Source of the DNA: Chondrus crispus
Lineage: Eukaryota; Rhodophyta; Florideophyceae; Gigartinales; Gigartinaceae
Assembly (NCBI RefSeq): GCF_000350225.1
Contig: NW_005179291.1
Span: 49,454 to 113,453, forward strand
Reading direction: 5' to 3'
DNA: 64,000 nucleotides
Shown one piece after another: positions 43,513 through 55,708 of this stretch. A program made the translations under genes and the position numbers. Below the pieces are notes generated by a model. The model did not search any database, had not been told where the DNA came from, and was given only the letters and a program-made list of their open reading frames with translations. The stretch's first letter is position 1; every line of letters starts with the position of its first letter.

Positions 43513-43949
43513 TGCAGTTGGGCAGGAAAGTAGGTTGGTGGGTCGTGGGGGCGTGGGCAGTGGTGCGAGATGGAGGGGGTAAAGGAGACGGGGTGGGCCG
43601 ACAGAGCAGTAATTAGGGTGGCCATGGGTACTTGTGGATTGTCGTGGACCGGCGGCGGGCGGCAGGTTACAGTACAGTACAGTATTAGCAAAATTCAGTA
43701 CTGTAAAGGAATGTGTGAGTTATCATATTATCATCGCTGTGACACTCTTTGCAGTTGGGCCGAAGTTGGGCACCCCCCCAAGATGAGCTGCATTCGATAG
43801 TGGGGCCCCTGCCATCTGATTGGCTATCTATCACCAGCAAGGTTGGGCACCCCTCTCTGAATCTTCACGTATCAAACAAAAATTTCATCCATACACCCAT
43901 TTTACCGCGCCGTAGAATGTCGCCTAGCCGCTGCGGTCGGTGGTGGTCA
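43513..43949 (-). repeat. Dispersed composite repeat, uninterrupted copy II
   Basis: Reverse complement of 9957-10125 (here 43513-43683) joined directly to the reverse complement of 4480-4757 (here 43683-43945). TACAGTAC repeats mark the junction. The right side is cut by the copia insertion at 43955. Confidence 0.75.
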
Positions 43950-43954
43950 GTCTG

Positions 43955-44058
43955 TGACGGACTGACTACGACAGCCTGTCCTATCAGACAGCTGGACAGT
44001 AGATAGGCCCCCGGCGGCAAGCACACACACAGTAAAAGGACATCATCCTCGTTCATCA
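43955..44058 (+). repeat. Left LTR of the copia element (104 bases, 47-base deletion)
   Basis: Compared with the 151-base right LTR, it lacks 47 bases between two 12-base repeats GACTGACTACGA and GACCGACTACGA. A deletion between direct repeats explains the difference exactly. Confidence 0.85.
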
Positions 44059-44071
44059 CGTTATGGGCTAA
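44059..44071 (+). promoter_or_regulatory. copia-type primer binding site
   Basis: CGTTATGGGCTAA directly after the LTR resembles the complement of the initiator Met tRNA anticodon arm (GGGTTATGAGCCC), the half-tRNA primer known for copia-type elements. Two mismatches in the core. Confidence 0.6.
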
Positions 44072-44269
44072 ACATTTACCACTGCTTTCACCCTCTCTTT
44101 CACCACGTCGTCCCCATCAGCACGAAGCCGGCGCCTCCAACAACACCGCGACTTCGCCAAAACCTCCGATATCACAAGGGACCTTCTTCGCCTAGTCCGC
44201 CAAGCCACAACCGACACAAGCACATCCAAATCCTGCACCTCTTCCCGACCTGATCACCCCACCGACAAC

Positions 44270-45652
44270 ATGACCTCCGAAACCAAATCGGACGTCCCTA
44301 AACTGGATCCGTCCAATTACGGCCCATGGCTCCTCGCCCTACTCGCAGCTGCCTACAACTCCGACTCTTTCGATCACCTCACAAGTGACCCTCAGCCACG
44401 CGCCGATCCCGCCGCCTTACAACCCTTCCTCAAGAAGCGCAACTACCTTCTTGGTAAAATCGTAGCAACAATCCCCAGCGATATTGCGAACCTCCTCATT
44501 GAACCTGACAGTGATCCGACACTTTACGCCCTCGTCAACACAGTCAAGGCCCACCTCAATACCTCAAACGCAAATGATCACCGCTACCTCAAGTCTCTCG
44601 CCGAAGCTGCTCATTTTCTCCCGGAGATGACCCTTACCGAGTATGTCACCTCTCACGAGAAGATCCACGCCAAAATGATCGCATCTCGTTACCCCAACAT
44701 CTCTGACCCAACAACCACAGTTGATTTTATGGTCGACGGACTTAAACACAACCCTGGCACCGTCAACAGCGGTCTTCAGCTACTTGCCATACAACCCTCC
44801 GACATGAAAGATTTCACCCACCACTTCAATCAAATTCAGGCCTATCAGGATGTCACAACGGCAATCCCTCAAGCACATGGCCTCCCACGACAACAATCCT
44901 TGGAAATCGGAGACCTTCTCCACATCCTCCGCAACACCACTCGCACATCGCGAGACAACCATTCTCGGTCTGATTTCCACAATCCGTGCAAATTCCACCT
45001 CAACAAAGGTGTGTCCAACCCCCGTCATACCGACAGCCAATGCCGAGATCCATCCAATCCTCGCAATCGTCAACATCGCGATTCGAGACGCCCGACGTCA
45101 GCACGCGTTATACAATCCATGGACTATGAGGCCATTATTGCTCACCTTCAAAACATGACGCCGCCCCCGCCCACAGAGGACAACGGCACGGAAAGTACGT
45201 TTATAATCGACTCTGCCCCCGACCCTACCCACCTCCGAAAACCAACCCGAGAGATGATCCCTCTCAAACACCCAATCACAACCCATACTGCTACTAACCA
45301 CACCTCTCTTTGCACACACCATGGAAAGGCCCCAAATCTGAAGAATAAGGGCAAACTATTCGAGCTCCTGGCCGTCTCAAACCCCTCCATTCAGCACATC
45401 CTACTGTCCGTCCACGACTTCACACGCACCTACGGTCCTATTATATTCAATACAAAGCATGAGGCACTCATTGAAGCCCGCTCCCCCTACTGCCCCCAAA
45501 TCATAGGAATCGCCCCTTGGGACCCATGTGCACGAGCATACAAACTTGTATCTCGTCATACATCCCGTGCTCGTAGCGCCCGCACAATCCTCCACTTACC
45601 GCCACGCAGCAGCACCCCCACCTGCACCAAAACTCCCCAACCTGCCATCTAA
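44270..45652 (+). CDS. copia gag and protease region, 460 aa
   Basis: Residues 1-220 are the copia gag domain (LDPSNYGPWLLALLAAAYNS, typical WxxxL helix). A Cys/His cluster follows, CKFHLNKGVSNPRHTDSQC, as in nucleocapsid fingers of algal copia elements. The protease block is TFIIDSAPDPTHLRK; the usual DSG is DSA here. From about residue 420 the frame leaves pol: the next domains lie in the frame starting at 45528, so there is a frameshift near 45540. ATG at 44270 follows the primer site by 200 bases. Confidence 0.8.
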   Translation: MTSETKSDVPKLDPSNYGPWLLALLAAAYNSDSFDHLTSDPQPRADPAALQPFLKKRNYLLGKIVATIPSDIANLLIEPDSDPTLYALVNTVKAHLNTSNANDHRYLKSLAEAAHFLPEMTLTEYVTSHEKIHAKMIASRYPNISDPTTTVDFMVDGLKHNPGTVNSGLQLLAIQPSDMKDFTHHFNQIQAYQDVTTAIPQAHGLPRQQSLEIGDLLHILRNTTRTSRDNHSRSDFHNPCKFHLNKGVSNPRHTDSQCRDPSNPRNRQHRDSRRPTSARVIQSMDYEAIIAHLQNMTPPPPTEDNGTESTFIIDSAPDPTHLRKPTREMIPLKHPITTHTATNHTSLCTHHGKAPNLKNKGKLFELLAVSNPSIQHILLSVHDFTRTYGPIIFNTKHEALIEARSPYCPQIIGIAPWDPCARAYKLVSRHTSRARSARTILHLPPRSSTPTCTKTPQPAI

Positions 45653-48346
45653 AACCAAACCCCCCACACTCCCCACCCTATCATTGCCTCGCAGCCTCTC
45701 TCCTCAACGCCAATCAAACATTACCACAACAGCCCCAAAGCACCGCAAACCCCTCTACGCCAAAACAAGTGACTTTCATGATTGGCACTTGAAACTCAAT
45801 CATACACCGCCTCGCGAGCTCCAATCGATGGCCATACACAACATCATACCCAAATTACCTCCAACTCTCCAATCCCACCCCCCTCAATATCCTGCTCCTC
45901 CTGCGCCCACGCCAAACAACGCCCCGCACCTCACCAAACCAACACCAAACACTACCCAGTTGGGATCTTATATAAGCTCCGACACATGTGGGCCCCTACC
46001 AACGCGGTCACGTCGAGGCAATCTACACTTCCTCACCTTTATTGACGCCGGCAGCCGATTCCTGATCCTTTACTTCCTGAAAGACCGCAAGGAAGTAGGG
46101 CTCATTATCCCCGCCCTTTTTGCTCTACTAACCACCCACCGCGGCCACCTTCCCAAAGTATACAGAACGGACAATGCTAAAGAGTCCTGCAGCAAACAAA
46201 TGAAATCTATTTATTCTCACTACGGCACAGAACACAGAACAACAACGCCCCATCTACCCCAAGAAAATTCCAGAGCAGAGCGCATCAACCAAACCCTTCT
46301 CAACGCCGTGCGCGCCGCTCTACATCACGCTGAACTCGACAACACATACTGGGAGGACGCTGTTAGGGATGCTGCCTACAAGTACAATATCATGAGACAC
46401 AGCGCACACGGTAAATCACCATTCTCATTATGGTACGATCGCCTCCCCCCGCCAGGAGCACATCTTCGCATTTGGGCAACTCGGCAACGTTCCAGTCCAT
46501 CGCCCAAAAAGGAAACTCCAGCCATGCACACAAGCAGTTCGATACACGTACGGTATCAACGAGGACAACATTTGCGTGCTAGCTCTCAGCAACGGCAGCT
46601 ACCAACACGTCCGAGTCGCAGACTTCCGCCCCTACGAACCCGGAACCGACCCCTCCCTCCGCTCTACACTTTCCTTCCACACAGCTACAATCACCCCCTC
46701 ACCCCATGCCACCCACCATCCCCTCACGAACCCGAAGTCCCACGCACAAGCACGCCGCTACAAAGACGCCGCCCAATGGGAGTCTGCTCACAATCTCGAG
46801 CTTGACATTCTCGACAGCAACAATACCATCAAATGGATACCTGACGACGAAATCCCCCCCTACACAAAACTCATACCTCTTACCATGACATACCGTTACA
46901 AAATAGACCCTCACGACCTGCATCTAATTCACAAAGCACGATGTGCAGTCCGAGGCGACCTTATGCAGCCAGAAGTCCACTATGACCGGGACAAAACAAC
47001 CACTTACATGGCGGGAAAAACCACTGTGCGGCTCCTCCTGGCGATGGCTGCAGCACAGAACTGGGCCAGTGAACACTTTGATATTTCATCCGCCTACCTC
47101 CACGAAAAGTACCCCGCAAACCAATCCCGTATACATCAAGCAACACCCACGCTTCGATGGTTCCCCCAAACACCCCTCCAAATCCGGTATTCTCACCGGC
47201 AACCTCTACGGCACAGCTCCTGCATCTCACATCTACTTCGAAGCACTTGTTCGCCACCTCAAACAAGCAGAATATATTCAATGCCAGGCAGACCCCTGCC
47301 TCTTCGTGAAACGCTTTCCTCATACAGAGTAAATACTCCTGGTCTGCGTCAGCATGGACGACTTTTTGGCAATCGCCCCCAACCCGCAACATATCTCGGA
47401 TCTCTTCAACCATCTCTCCTCAAAATACAAAATCAGACGCCTTGGTCCCCCCTAACTGTACCTCAACTGGCACATCACACACGCCCCGAACGGTTCGATT
47501 CACATATCCCAACCTCACGCGATCACCGCCATCCTTCAGAAACTCCATATGCTCGACTGCAACCCCAAGACCACCCCTTTACCTGAAAAGCCCGACAATT
47601 CCCTTCCAAGCATCCCCACTCCCGTCTCCGTCAACATGGCCACACTATTCCGCCAAACAGTTGGCGACATCCGTTATGTCGCGGATAGTACCCGCCCCGA
47701 TATTTTCCACGCTGCAAACCGGCTTGCTTCTGTCATGCACAATCCCACCACTACCCACCTGCATCAACTAAAGTGGCTGCTCCGTTATCTTAAGCACACC
47801 CGCTTTCACGGCATACTCTTCCAGCCGCAGCCAGCCCCACCGACGCACACACTTCAAACATACTCTGATGCCGACTTCGCAAACTCCCCCGACCGTAAAT
47901 CATACAGCAGTATCGTCCACGCATACTACGGAGCACGGATCAGTTTGACATCTTCAAAACAGAGCGTCGTTGCCCTGTCTACCTGTGAAGCCGAATACCT
48001 CGCGGCATCCACAGCCGCACAACAGACAAGTTGGCTTCGCCGTCTCCTATCCGACTTCGTACCCAACCCAATCACACCGACGCCCGTGTACATTGTCAAC
48101 ACCGCGGCTATCCAAGTTGCCAAGAATACAGCCCCAACAAAACGTCGCAAACTCATCGATATCCGCCACTACCACCTCTACGCCAACCTCTCCAGCGGGA
48201 ACATCTCCATCCATCACCTACCCTCTCAAGTCAACCCGGCCGACCTCTTCACCAAAGCCCTTGGACGTACTCGCTTCGGAGAACTTGCAACCAAGCTCCA
48301 ATTATCCCCCCCAACACAAGGTTCCGTCATTGTCACCGGGGACTGA
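45528..48346 (+). pseudogene. copia pol: integrase, reverse transcriptase, RNase H, frameshifted
   Basis: Frame 1 (45528-46480): pre-integrase DFHDWHLKLNHTPPRELQSM, integrase Asp (SSDTCGPLP), Asp (YRTDNAKES), Glu (LPQENSRAERINQ). Frame 2 (46576-47100): RT start, ending FDISSAYLHEKY. Frame 3 (47100-48346): RT rest with SMDDFLAIAP in place of YVDD, then RNase H (YSDADFANSPDRKS, STCEAEYLAA, DIRHYHL). TAA stops at 47330 and 47452 interrupt frame 3. The final TGA at 48344-48346 is also the first three bases of the right LTR. Confidence 0.85.
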
Positions 48347-48438
48347 CGGACTGACTACGAAGCACAGTACAGACAACGACTCCACCTCATTGACAGACCG
48401 ACTACGACAGCCTGTCCTATCAGACAGCTGGACAGTAG
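48344..48438 (+). repeat. Right LTR of the copia element, first part
   Basis: 95 bases before the insertion of chromovirus 2; the remaining 56 bases are at 62177-62232. The preceding CACCGGGGAC is the likely polypurine tract. Confidence 0.85.
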
Positions 48439-49485
48439 TGTAGTGCAATGTGCCTGGCAGGCCTCGAACACAGTCCGACGGTCAAACAAAAAGACGAAAA
48501 ACAACAGCAACAACAACAACTGCCGATGGCACGCGCTACGGAGCGTTCGAGACTCCCTTTCCCCTTGTGTGGGCTTGCGGCCCACGGTAGCTCAACTCCG
48601 ACGGGGGGGGGTAAGGAAAGATGCCCGGCCCGGGAGGAAAATGGTGGTAGAGACTTGTGAAGACTTGAGCGCTCGGCGAGTGCGGGTTGGGCTTGTCTAC
48701 GAGAATGTAACCGCGGTTCGCTGGGTTGTAAGGCCAATGCTCGACGAGCGTCTTCAGCACCTTGGGTATAATTCAAGGTCTTCGACAGGGGCTTGCTCAG
48801 CACTACCCGACGGGATCGTAATTGTGTAGCAGCGCTACAACCGACGTGTTGCCCGATGGCTAAAAACACCCTCACCAGCGCGATCGCAATCGCGGTAGAT
48901 GGTACCAACTCTGTCTTATACAGTAAGACCTTCGACGGAGGCGTCGTCGCAACAGCCTTCCGACGGAACTTGAAACAGTAGCAGCGCTACACAACGTGTT
49001 GCCCGATGGCTAAAACACCTACACCGGATCGGTCGCAACCAACTCCAGTGGAACCAACACAATTAAGGGAAAAATAGATGTAGAGATAGAAAAGGATAGG
49101 GAAATAAAGGAAAGAGAAAAAGGGAACCCCCGAGCGCAAAGGATGCCGTAGGCTTAGGTAAAAGGGAGCGTCTTGGTAGAGACGGACTTCGACCAAGGCG
49201 ACATTCAACTCTGGCAACTCGGGTTACCTTTACTGACTTGGTCGTTAGAGGGCTAAGGTATATATCGCCCCGCCGGAGCCAGTACAGTAGCTCGCGGCGC
49301 TAGACCCTAGATCTAATCTAGTGTCAGCAAAATTAATGCTAAGTAATTAACTAAATAGAATAAAATAATTAAAAAATAGTACTGTGCAATTATTCACATG
49401 TGTGTCCCCCAACCCGGACTATTTGTTATATCCAAAATATTTTCCTTTCTTTTCACCCCCCTGTAGAGCCCCATATTTCACTACA
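48439..49485 (-). repeat. 3' LTR of chromovirus 2 (LTR family B)
   Basis: 1047 bases. Contains a direct repeat about 150 bases apart (GTAGCAGCGCTACA then CGTGTTGCCCGATGGCTAAA, about 48826 and 48979). TATATA at about 49260 suits a minus-strand promoter. Confidence 0.9.
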
Positions 49486-52400
49486 TATCCCCCTACTGAG
49501 CGCCCTTGCGCTACGCAACATCAACTTAAAATTGCCTCGTTCTCCTAACTCGCACATTCCTCGGGCATCATGTCTCCGACCGACGGTCATCTCGTGCCGT
49601 CTCTTCTGCTTCGTTCGCTTCCCTTTTCGCGATTCCCTCGCGGTGTGTGTAAGCAAGGGCAAGACGAAAACCCTTTCCGTATATCCTCAATTGACCCTCC
49701 TTCCGAACCACGCGTCGAATCCGCCCGATCCGCAAGCGAACAAAGTCCCTGTTCCAAACTCCGACGACGTGTGCTTATCAGGTAAGCCCTATGCGCCCGG
49801 GGGCTTCTTTTCGTGCCCCGGCTACCACGCTTTGTCAGCATGTCTGATCCGGCTTTCCATCTGGGCTTCAATCCTCGTTCCCCTATTCGTCGATATCCCT
49901 CGCCGGATGAATTCCAAGATAAAACTAAGCGTCAAAACCTTTCCCTCCTCGCTACGGCCAGGTAGCTCTCCTGCGGAGGCTCTCCGTAGTCGACAAATTC
50001 GGTTTCCAGGTACCCCTTTCCAACACTGTCCACTCCAGAGTGCCGATCCTCGTGAAGCGGACCTATCCTCTTGGCTTTCCGTTCCTTGCTCCCCTTGCCT
50101 TACAGGCAACTCTGTGGCTTCCTCTGTAGGACCTCCGTCTCCTTCCACGCGTCCCGACGAATCGTCAAAGCTCCCAAATCCGTCCATCCACCTGCAGTCG
50201 CAACCGACCCCACCATTGCCGTAACCTGTGGCTTCGGCCTGTCCATCTCGTCCTGTGCTCTCCAAGAAGGAACTCTCTTCATCTTCGCGTCTTACAGACA
50301 GCCTGGCGACGTCACCTACCGTATTCCAGAATGAATACCCTCTGCATGTTTCTCATTCCCAACTCTTCTACAGCTCCACTCCTCTTTTTTTGACTGCGCC
50401 TCCGCCCTCGCGGTCGCGGTCTCCCTCATTCCTTCATTCCTTCTCTTTTTCATGACGTGCATCCCCAATCCCCTTCTCTCTTTTTTTTGAAAGCCCTCCT
50501 ATTTACTTCGCACAGGATGCCGTTGGATTGGTTTCTCACCTCCTTACTAGCCAGCCATACGGGACCCTCCATGACGTTTCTTGTGAAAGTGTCCCCTGCC
50601 AGGAGTGGTTCGGCCCAATTTAGCCTGTGCACGGAGTCCTATGACATCCCACCTCGACGTCTAGTGAGGGGCCGGGAGGATCCTCCGGTCATTCCCTCTC
50701 CTCCTTTCTGATAGCAATTCAGCAACTTGCGCTACCTCTTTTGAATCCAGCCGGCGCCGTGCTCCCTGCAGTGAAAACTCAAATATACGCGATCCTCTGA
50801 CATACTGAGAGCCTTTCGTCCTGAACTCGGAATTGATTTCATCCATCCCCACATTGTCCGTCTCCGTTACTTGATTCTTCTGCCACTGCAGGTCTCTTGC
50901 TCTCGAAAATTTTTGAACACAGTAAAATGCAGCACATTCTGTTTCATCGTCGCTTGAACGCTGTATTTCTCGCGAGCTACACATCAGTAGTCGTACAGAT
51001 AGCAGATTGACGTATCACATTCCCTCTCGGACCTATGATTCTCCTCTTCTCCAGGGAACGATATCTTTCATTTATACCGACCCGCATTTCCCAACGTCTT
51101 GATTCAATCTTCCAGGGTTCGCCCTTCCTTCTCACGCACCAGCGGTGTTCATATGGGCTGTTGTATGTAGCTCTGGAAACGCTTCCCTTGTATATTTTGT
51201 CGAAAACAATACGGTAGCAAGCCTTGTGTTTCGGCCTAACCAAGACAGTTTCTCCAATTCTTCATCGCGTCTACGTGCGTTGTGTCCCGGATCGGGGACA
51301 TATGTAGTCAAATAAAAATCGAGCGTAGCGGAGAAACATTTTTCTCTGATCCTCTATCGCGGGGGTGGTCGGTAGCGAGGTGTTCCACCGGTTGAAAATG
51401 GTGTAACAGTATAGCTGCGATCGCCACTTAGGCATTTACGGGTTGACGTCATCTCCCCGTGAGGTAGGGAGTGTAACTTCAACGAAGCTTCGATTTCCAT
51501 TGCCGAGTTGCGTCGTATCTCTTGCTATGCGCAGGATCCCCTCATCGTCGCTTCACTTGGTTCCTGTAAGACAACCGCAAATTATTATGCTTGCAAGTCG
51601 GTCGAGCTTGCCCGTTGACCTCGCCGATCTCATAAAAACAAAAAGAAAAGAACGGCTTGTTGTGACCTGGCATCCTGATGTTCTACAATTCCTGCGAACG
51701 TCTCATGTCGGCTTCGGGGACGAAGCTGTGCGTGAAGGTTGCACTTTCCAACAACATTATCTGGCATGACACGTTTTCTTAAATTAAATTTCTCGGTGGA
51801 TTTCGGTGTCCGATTCGGCTGCACACACTTTTCGCTATTCAACGTCAAGAGGTACGCCGCTTCAATGATCTTGCACATCGCGCAAGATTTCCGGGTTAGC
51901 GCATCAGCTGTGGTTGTCCAATCCTCATCCAAATTTCGTGCGCTCATCCTGTCGCGGTATTGCTCGTCTGCGACTCGGTTCCTACGTCCTTCGGCGGAGT
52001 TGGCGGTGAAAGGGGGGCGGTGAGAACCGCGGTGTCACTGACGAAGTCTTCTGTCCTGTGCGGACCTCGGCTTGCGTCGTCGAAAATTCCCCTCATTCGT
52101 AGACCTCTTCACACGCGCGGTGCTACTTCCTAGACTCCCACGGGCCTTTCCCATTTTTTTCTTCGACCACGGCGTGGAGCTCGGTGACACAGCGTCACAC
52201 GGGTCCCTCTCGGGTTTCATCAAAGGCCATCAACGCTCCAAGGTGCTGGATCGTCCGAAGTATGAAGCCGAATGAAACACAGCTTGATCGGACCGATCAT
52301 GAGAGAGAGCCTTCCCGCACCGCCGCAAATTACCTCCTGTCCATGGCGCTCCCTCATTACTACTGTACCGTGCGTCGCGATCATGGCGCTTCTAGTTATT

Positions 52401-54136
52401 GCCACTCTTCCCGTTGTCTGACGACTTCCTCTCTGCCTGGCTCTCGCCGTTTCGTTGAAACTCTCGCCGTACAGTAAGGATTTCCTTCATCCGTCAGCTC
52501 CTCCTCAGCCCCGCTTTGAAGTGCGGGAATCCCGCTACGCGTGGTATCATCCGTAGTCTTGCCAAAGGCATGATTGATCTTGAAGGCCATCGTCTCCTCA
52601 GTGGCCTCTGCTGAGTCCTCGCACACTTGCTGACCGACCCCCGCTGTGCGGGGACGTTTCCTCGGCTTCCCTTAATTTTGATTAAAATTTCGAAGACTGA
52701 CCAGTGTTCGATTTTCGATTTTCTCCGCCCGTCCAGCAGCTCTCTGCCGGCATCCCCATTTTTTTGATTAAATCATGCCCCACGAGGGCGTGTCACTGAT
52801 CCAAGCGTCCCTTCACGTGCGCGCGGCGGCAGCGCGTGATCGCATCCAAGGAGGTGTATTACCTCAGCCTGAGACTACAGTAAATTTTTCATTCCACGGC
52901 ATGGCTGGGCAGGCCATTTCATTCATGGGCGGGGGTCCCGGGCAAAATCGCTTAAGTTATTTCATTTCCCTTCTCCTCACTCTGAGGGATCTCGTTTCCG
53001 GCGACTGTCCTTACTCTCTCCCTCCGCGACGCAGTTCACCGCATCACTTCCAACTTGAGAGCCTCCGGGTGGGGATCATCCCCAATACAATTTCAACATT
53101 TCCCTTGCGGTCTTATCGCGTCCCGCATCATTGACTTCCTCTTGATCAGCCTCCCTCGCATGCGCCTCTACATCAACTGCATCTTTTCCCCTTCTTCTCC
53201 CTCGACTCGAGGGTAACCCGCTCGTCTGCCTGACACAGCCCGCTATCCCTTAGAGAATACTGTAGTCTGTTCCTCCTTTCCCCGAACGGTAACACGACAC
53301 ACACGCGACTACAGCACGACGCTTTTCCTTCACTTACACCTTTCCAACTGCGTTCCGCGTTCTCTTGCCTTCCGCCGTCTGGTTTCTTCCAGACACTTAC
53401 TCAATTTGGCACAGTCCGTCGTGCTCAGTTATTCGTAGAATACACTTCTTCCTCGGCCCGACACACAGCGTATTAACTTGCTTACGATCGACGGCTTGCA
53501 CGGGACTAGGTACGCTCGTCCGAGGGTCGCCGAACGATAGGTGTTGTAAGGCTCATTCACCTTGGTCCGCGGTGCGGGTTCTTTCTCCCTGCGTCCTGTC
53601 AAGAGACAACCGAAAGCACACAAAAAGAAAAAACCAAACCAAACAGAGTAGAACAAAAACAAAAACAAAAGTAGTGGGTTACTGTGGTCAGGGGGTAAGT
53701 AAGTCCTCGATGAGGACGATGGTCATGTGAAAGTACATGGTACAAAACAAGCGCGCGTCTTGCTCGGTCTTCAATCTTAGCAGATCGACGGCGAACGTCC
53801 CCTGTGTGTGCCGTCGGCGGCGGCGACAACAACAAAAAAAAGTAATTATTTTGGATTAACTTGCTCTCCGAGGACGGGACACTGATCTCGATTGTCGTTT
53901 CGCGTGCATCCGTTGATGACGGGGGTGCGTCTTCCGGTAGGCTCAATGCCTCGTCCGGGGGCACCGCATCACTTCAAGTCCCTAAAACGCGTCGCTCGTC
54001 GTTCCCCTCTCGTAAAGGCGTTCCGCGTTCTCTTGCCTTGCTCCTCTCGCTCCGACTTTCCTTGCTTGCGGACCCCTTCTGCTCCAAATTTCTGACTCCT
54101 CCGTGTTCCTTAACCTGCTGATTCTATTGATGATGA
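49486..54136 (-). other. 3' module of chromovirus 2 with broken same-strand coding frames
   Basis: 4.65 kb between pol and the 3' LTR. Minus-strand protein-like stretches: 53429-53590 (APRTKVNEPYNTYRSATLGR), 52396-52626 (MAFKINHAFGKTTDDTTRSG), 52035-52223 (basic; MGKARGSLGSSTARVKRSTN), 51630-51947 (SCAMCKIIEAAYLLTLNSEK), 50977-51243 (MVRPKHKACYRIVFDKIYKG) and 50661-50984 (ECAAFYCVQKFSRARDLQWQ). Frames change between them. No family recognised. The plus-strand frames here (e.g. 49400-50224) look like antisense shadows. A 22-base exact repeat GCGTTCCGCGTTCTCTTGCC(TT) sits at about 53350 and 54019. Confidence 0.55.
53597..53675 (-). promoter_or_regulatory. Candidate splice acceptor with long pyrimidine tract in the 3' module
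   Basis: On the minus strand about 70 bases of T with a few G and C end in CTTGACAG at 53598-53605, followed by an open frame (53429-53597). This is the form of a eukaryotic 3' splice site. A matching donor was not located. Confidence 0.45.
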
Positions 54137-55708
54137 CTATCCCACTCGCGCGCGCGCGACTTGCGGCGGCAAGGGTAACTTCTTCCTTCCGAAATACGTG
54201 ACGGCCGCACTGCGGGGTAACTGCTCAATGGGCTCCCACGTCCCGTCCTCGGGCGTATAGCCGTACCATTCCACCTTGAGAATCAAATTACCATTTTGAT
54301 ACTCGTGGTCGGCGACCCGATCGATTACGTATTCCGTATTCTCCGTTTCCTCTCCTTTCTCTGAACTGTTCCCTTCCCCCTCTTGAAGATCTTCCAATTC
54401 GTCCTCTTCTCTGGACTTTCCGAAATCGCGTAGGTCCGGAGATGTCTCCGCTGTCGGCGCTTGACTAATTAGATTGTCCTGGTCCCCTGACGTAGGCGCA
54501 CGGGTGTGAGGACATTCCTCGTCCTCCATTACCTCTCCTTCTTCGTTTAGCTCCGGCGCTCCCAGGAACTGTAGCGCTTGACGTAGGCCAGTTATCGGCG
54601 CATAGTCCATCGGGCTTGGGGCTAACTCCACCCTGTCTCGCGATACGCGTTCCTCCTGATCGCCAATGGCAATGACTACCGTATGTTGATCCGATCTTCT
54701 GACGTGATAAAGTCCTGTAGCGACTTGTGCCAGCTTGTGTTTCGGTTCGCTAGCCGTGCCCTGCTCCTTCCGAAGGAACACGTAGGACCCCGGTGGGATC
54801 TCATATTGCGGATTGCGAAGGCGTGCGTCGAAATTTCGCTTGTACCGGGCTTGTTCCTTCCGCAAACTCTTATCGGCGCCTCGCATTAGGCTCTCCAACC
54901 ACGACTGCCACTTCATGTAGTATGCTCGTGACGAGCTAAAGTTCTCCAAAGTTGGTTGCACTTGTAACGCAATGCTTCTCGGCGCCCGAGCTAACACCAG
55001 CTCGAAGGGCGTAATGTTCGTAGTTCGATGAACTTGTGTGTTGTATGACAACGTCACAGCGTCGCTAAATAAGTCCCAGTCCTTGGGATGCTCTCCAACA
55101 TATTTTCGCAACGCGGAAGTCAGCGTGCGGTTAAACCCCTCAACTTGGCCGTTGGCTTGCGGGTGGTACGTATTCGTGAACACATTGCGTATGCCAAGAA
55201 TTCGGCATACATTCTGAAAGAATCGGGCCGTGAACTGTGTTCCATTGTCGGACAGCAGCTTGACCGGCGGTCCGTACAAGAATACCCAATGGTGAACGAA
55301 GGCTTGTGCGATGTGTGCAACTGATATCTTCTTCAACGGTACGGTTCGTACCAGTTTCGAGTATCGATCGCTGATCACGAGAATATACCGATTTCCTCGT
55401 TTAGTTGTAATTAGCTCGCCGAGGATGTCGATGGCGACAAACTCCAGCGGAGCTTTGGGCGTGAAAAGCTTCATTTCATTCGTGTTTCTTCTTAACTTCA
55501 CCCTTTCCCGCGCACATGCGGCGCAATTCTTCGCGACTGCATAGCAGTCTAGGGCCATCGTAGGCCAGTAAAAAATCTTCTGATTGTCTTGTAAAGTTTC
55601 CTGCCTCCCGGGTGGCCTGCCAATTTTGCGTAATGGCTTAACCCTAGGACGCGGTCCCTTAACGATTGTGGTATTACCACTTGTACAAACTCCGCCGCAG
55701 TACGGCAT
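54137..55708 (-). CDS. Integrase with C-terminal chromodomain, chromovirus 2
   Basis: 523 residues, of which the first about 40 belong to another frame: the zinc-site half HPGGRKLYKTIRR lies at the end of the RT frame, so a frameshift near 55590 divides the HHCC finger. The core has Asp94 (AIDILGEL), Asp154 (LSDNGTQF) and Glu190 (GQVEGFNRT), exact DD35E spacing. Residues about 290-370 are the DNA-binding/GPY region (TGLYHVRRSDQHTVVI). After a long acidic linker, 455-510 are a chromodomain: TEYVIDRVADHEYQNGNLIL then KVEWYGYTPEDGTWEPIEQL. Aromatic-cage positions appear kept (Tyr, Trp, Trp). Targeting of heterochromatin is family knowledge. Confidence 0.92.
   Translation of the reverse strand: MPYCGGVCTSGNTTIVKGPRPRVKPLRKIGRPPGRQETLQDNQKIFYWPTMALDCYAVAKNCAACARERVKLRRNTNEMKLFTPKAPLEFVAIDILGELITTKRGNRYILVISDRYSKLVRTVPLKKISVAHIAQAFVHHWVFLYGPPVKLLSDNGTQFTARFFQNVCRILGIRNVFTNTYHPQANGQVEGFNRTLTSALRKYVGEHPKDWDLFSDAVTLSYNTQVHRTTNITPFELVLARAPRSIALQVQPTLENFSSSRAYYMKWQSWLESLMRGADKSLRKEQARYKRNFDARLRNPQYEIPPGSYVFLRKEQGTASEPKHKLAQVATGLYHVRRSDQHTVVIAIGDQEERVSRDRVELAPSPMDYAPITGLRQALQFLGAPELNEEGEVMEDEECPHTRAPTSGDQDNLISQAPTAETSPDLRDFGKSREEDELEDLQEGEGNSSEKGEETENTEYVIDRVADHEYQNGNLILKVEWYGYTPEDGTWEPIEQLPRSAAVTYFGRKKLPLPPQVARARVG

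Noticed and set aside
49400-50224. Plus-strand frame of 274 codons.
   Set aside because: Starts inside the LTR, Ser/Pro-rich, no recognisable motif, opposite to pol.
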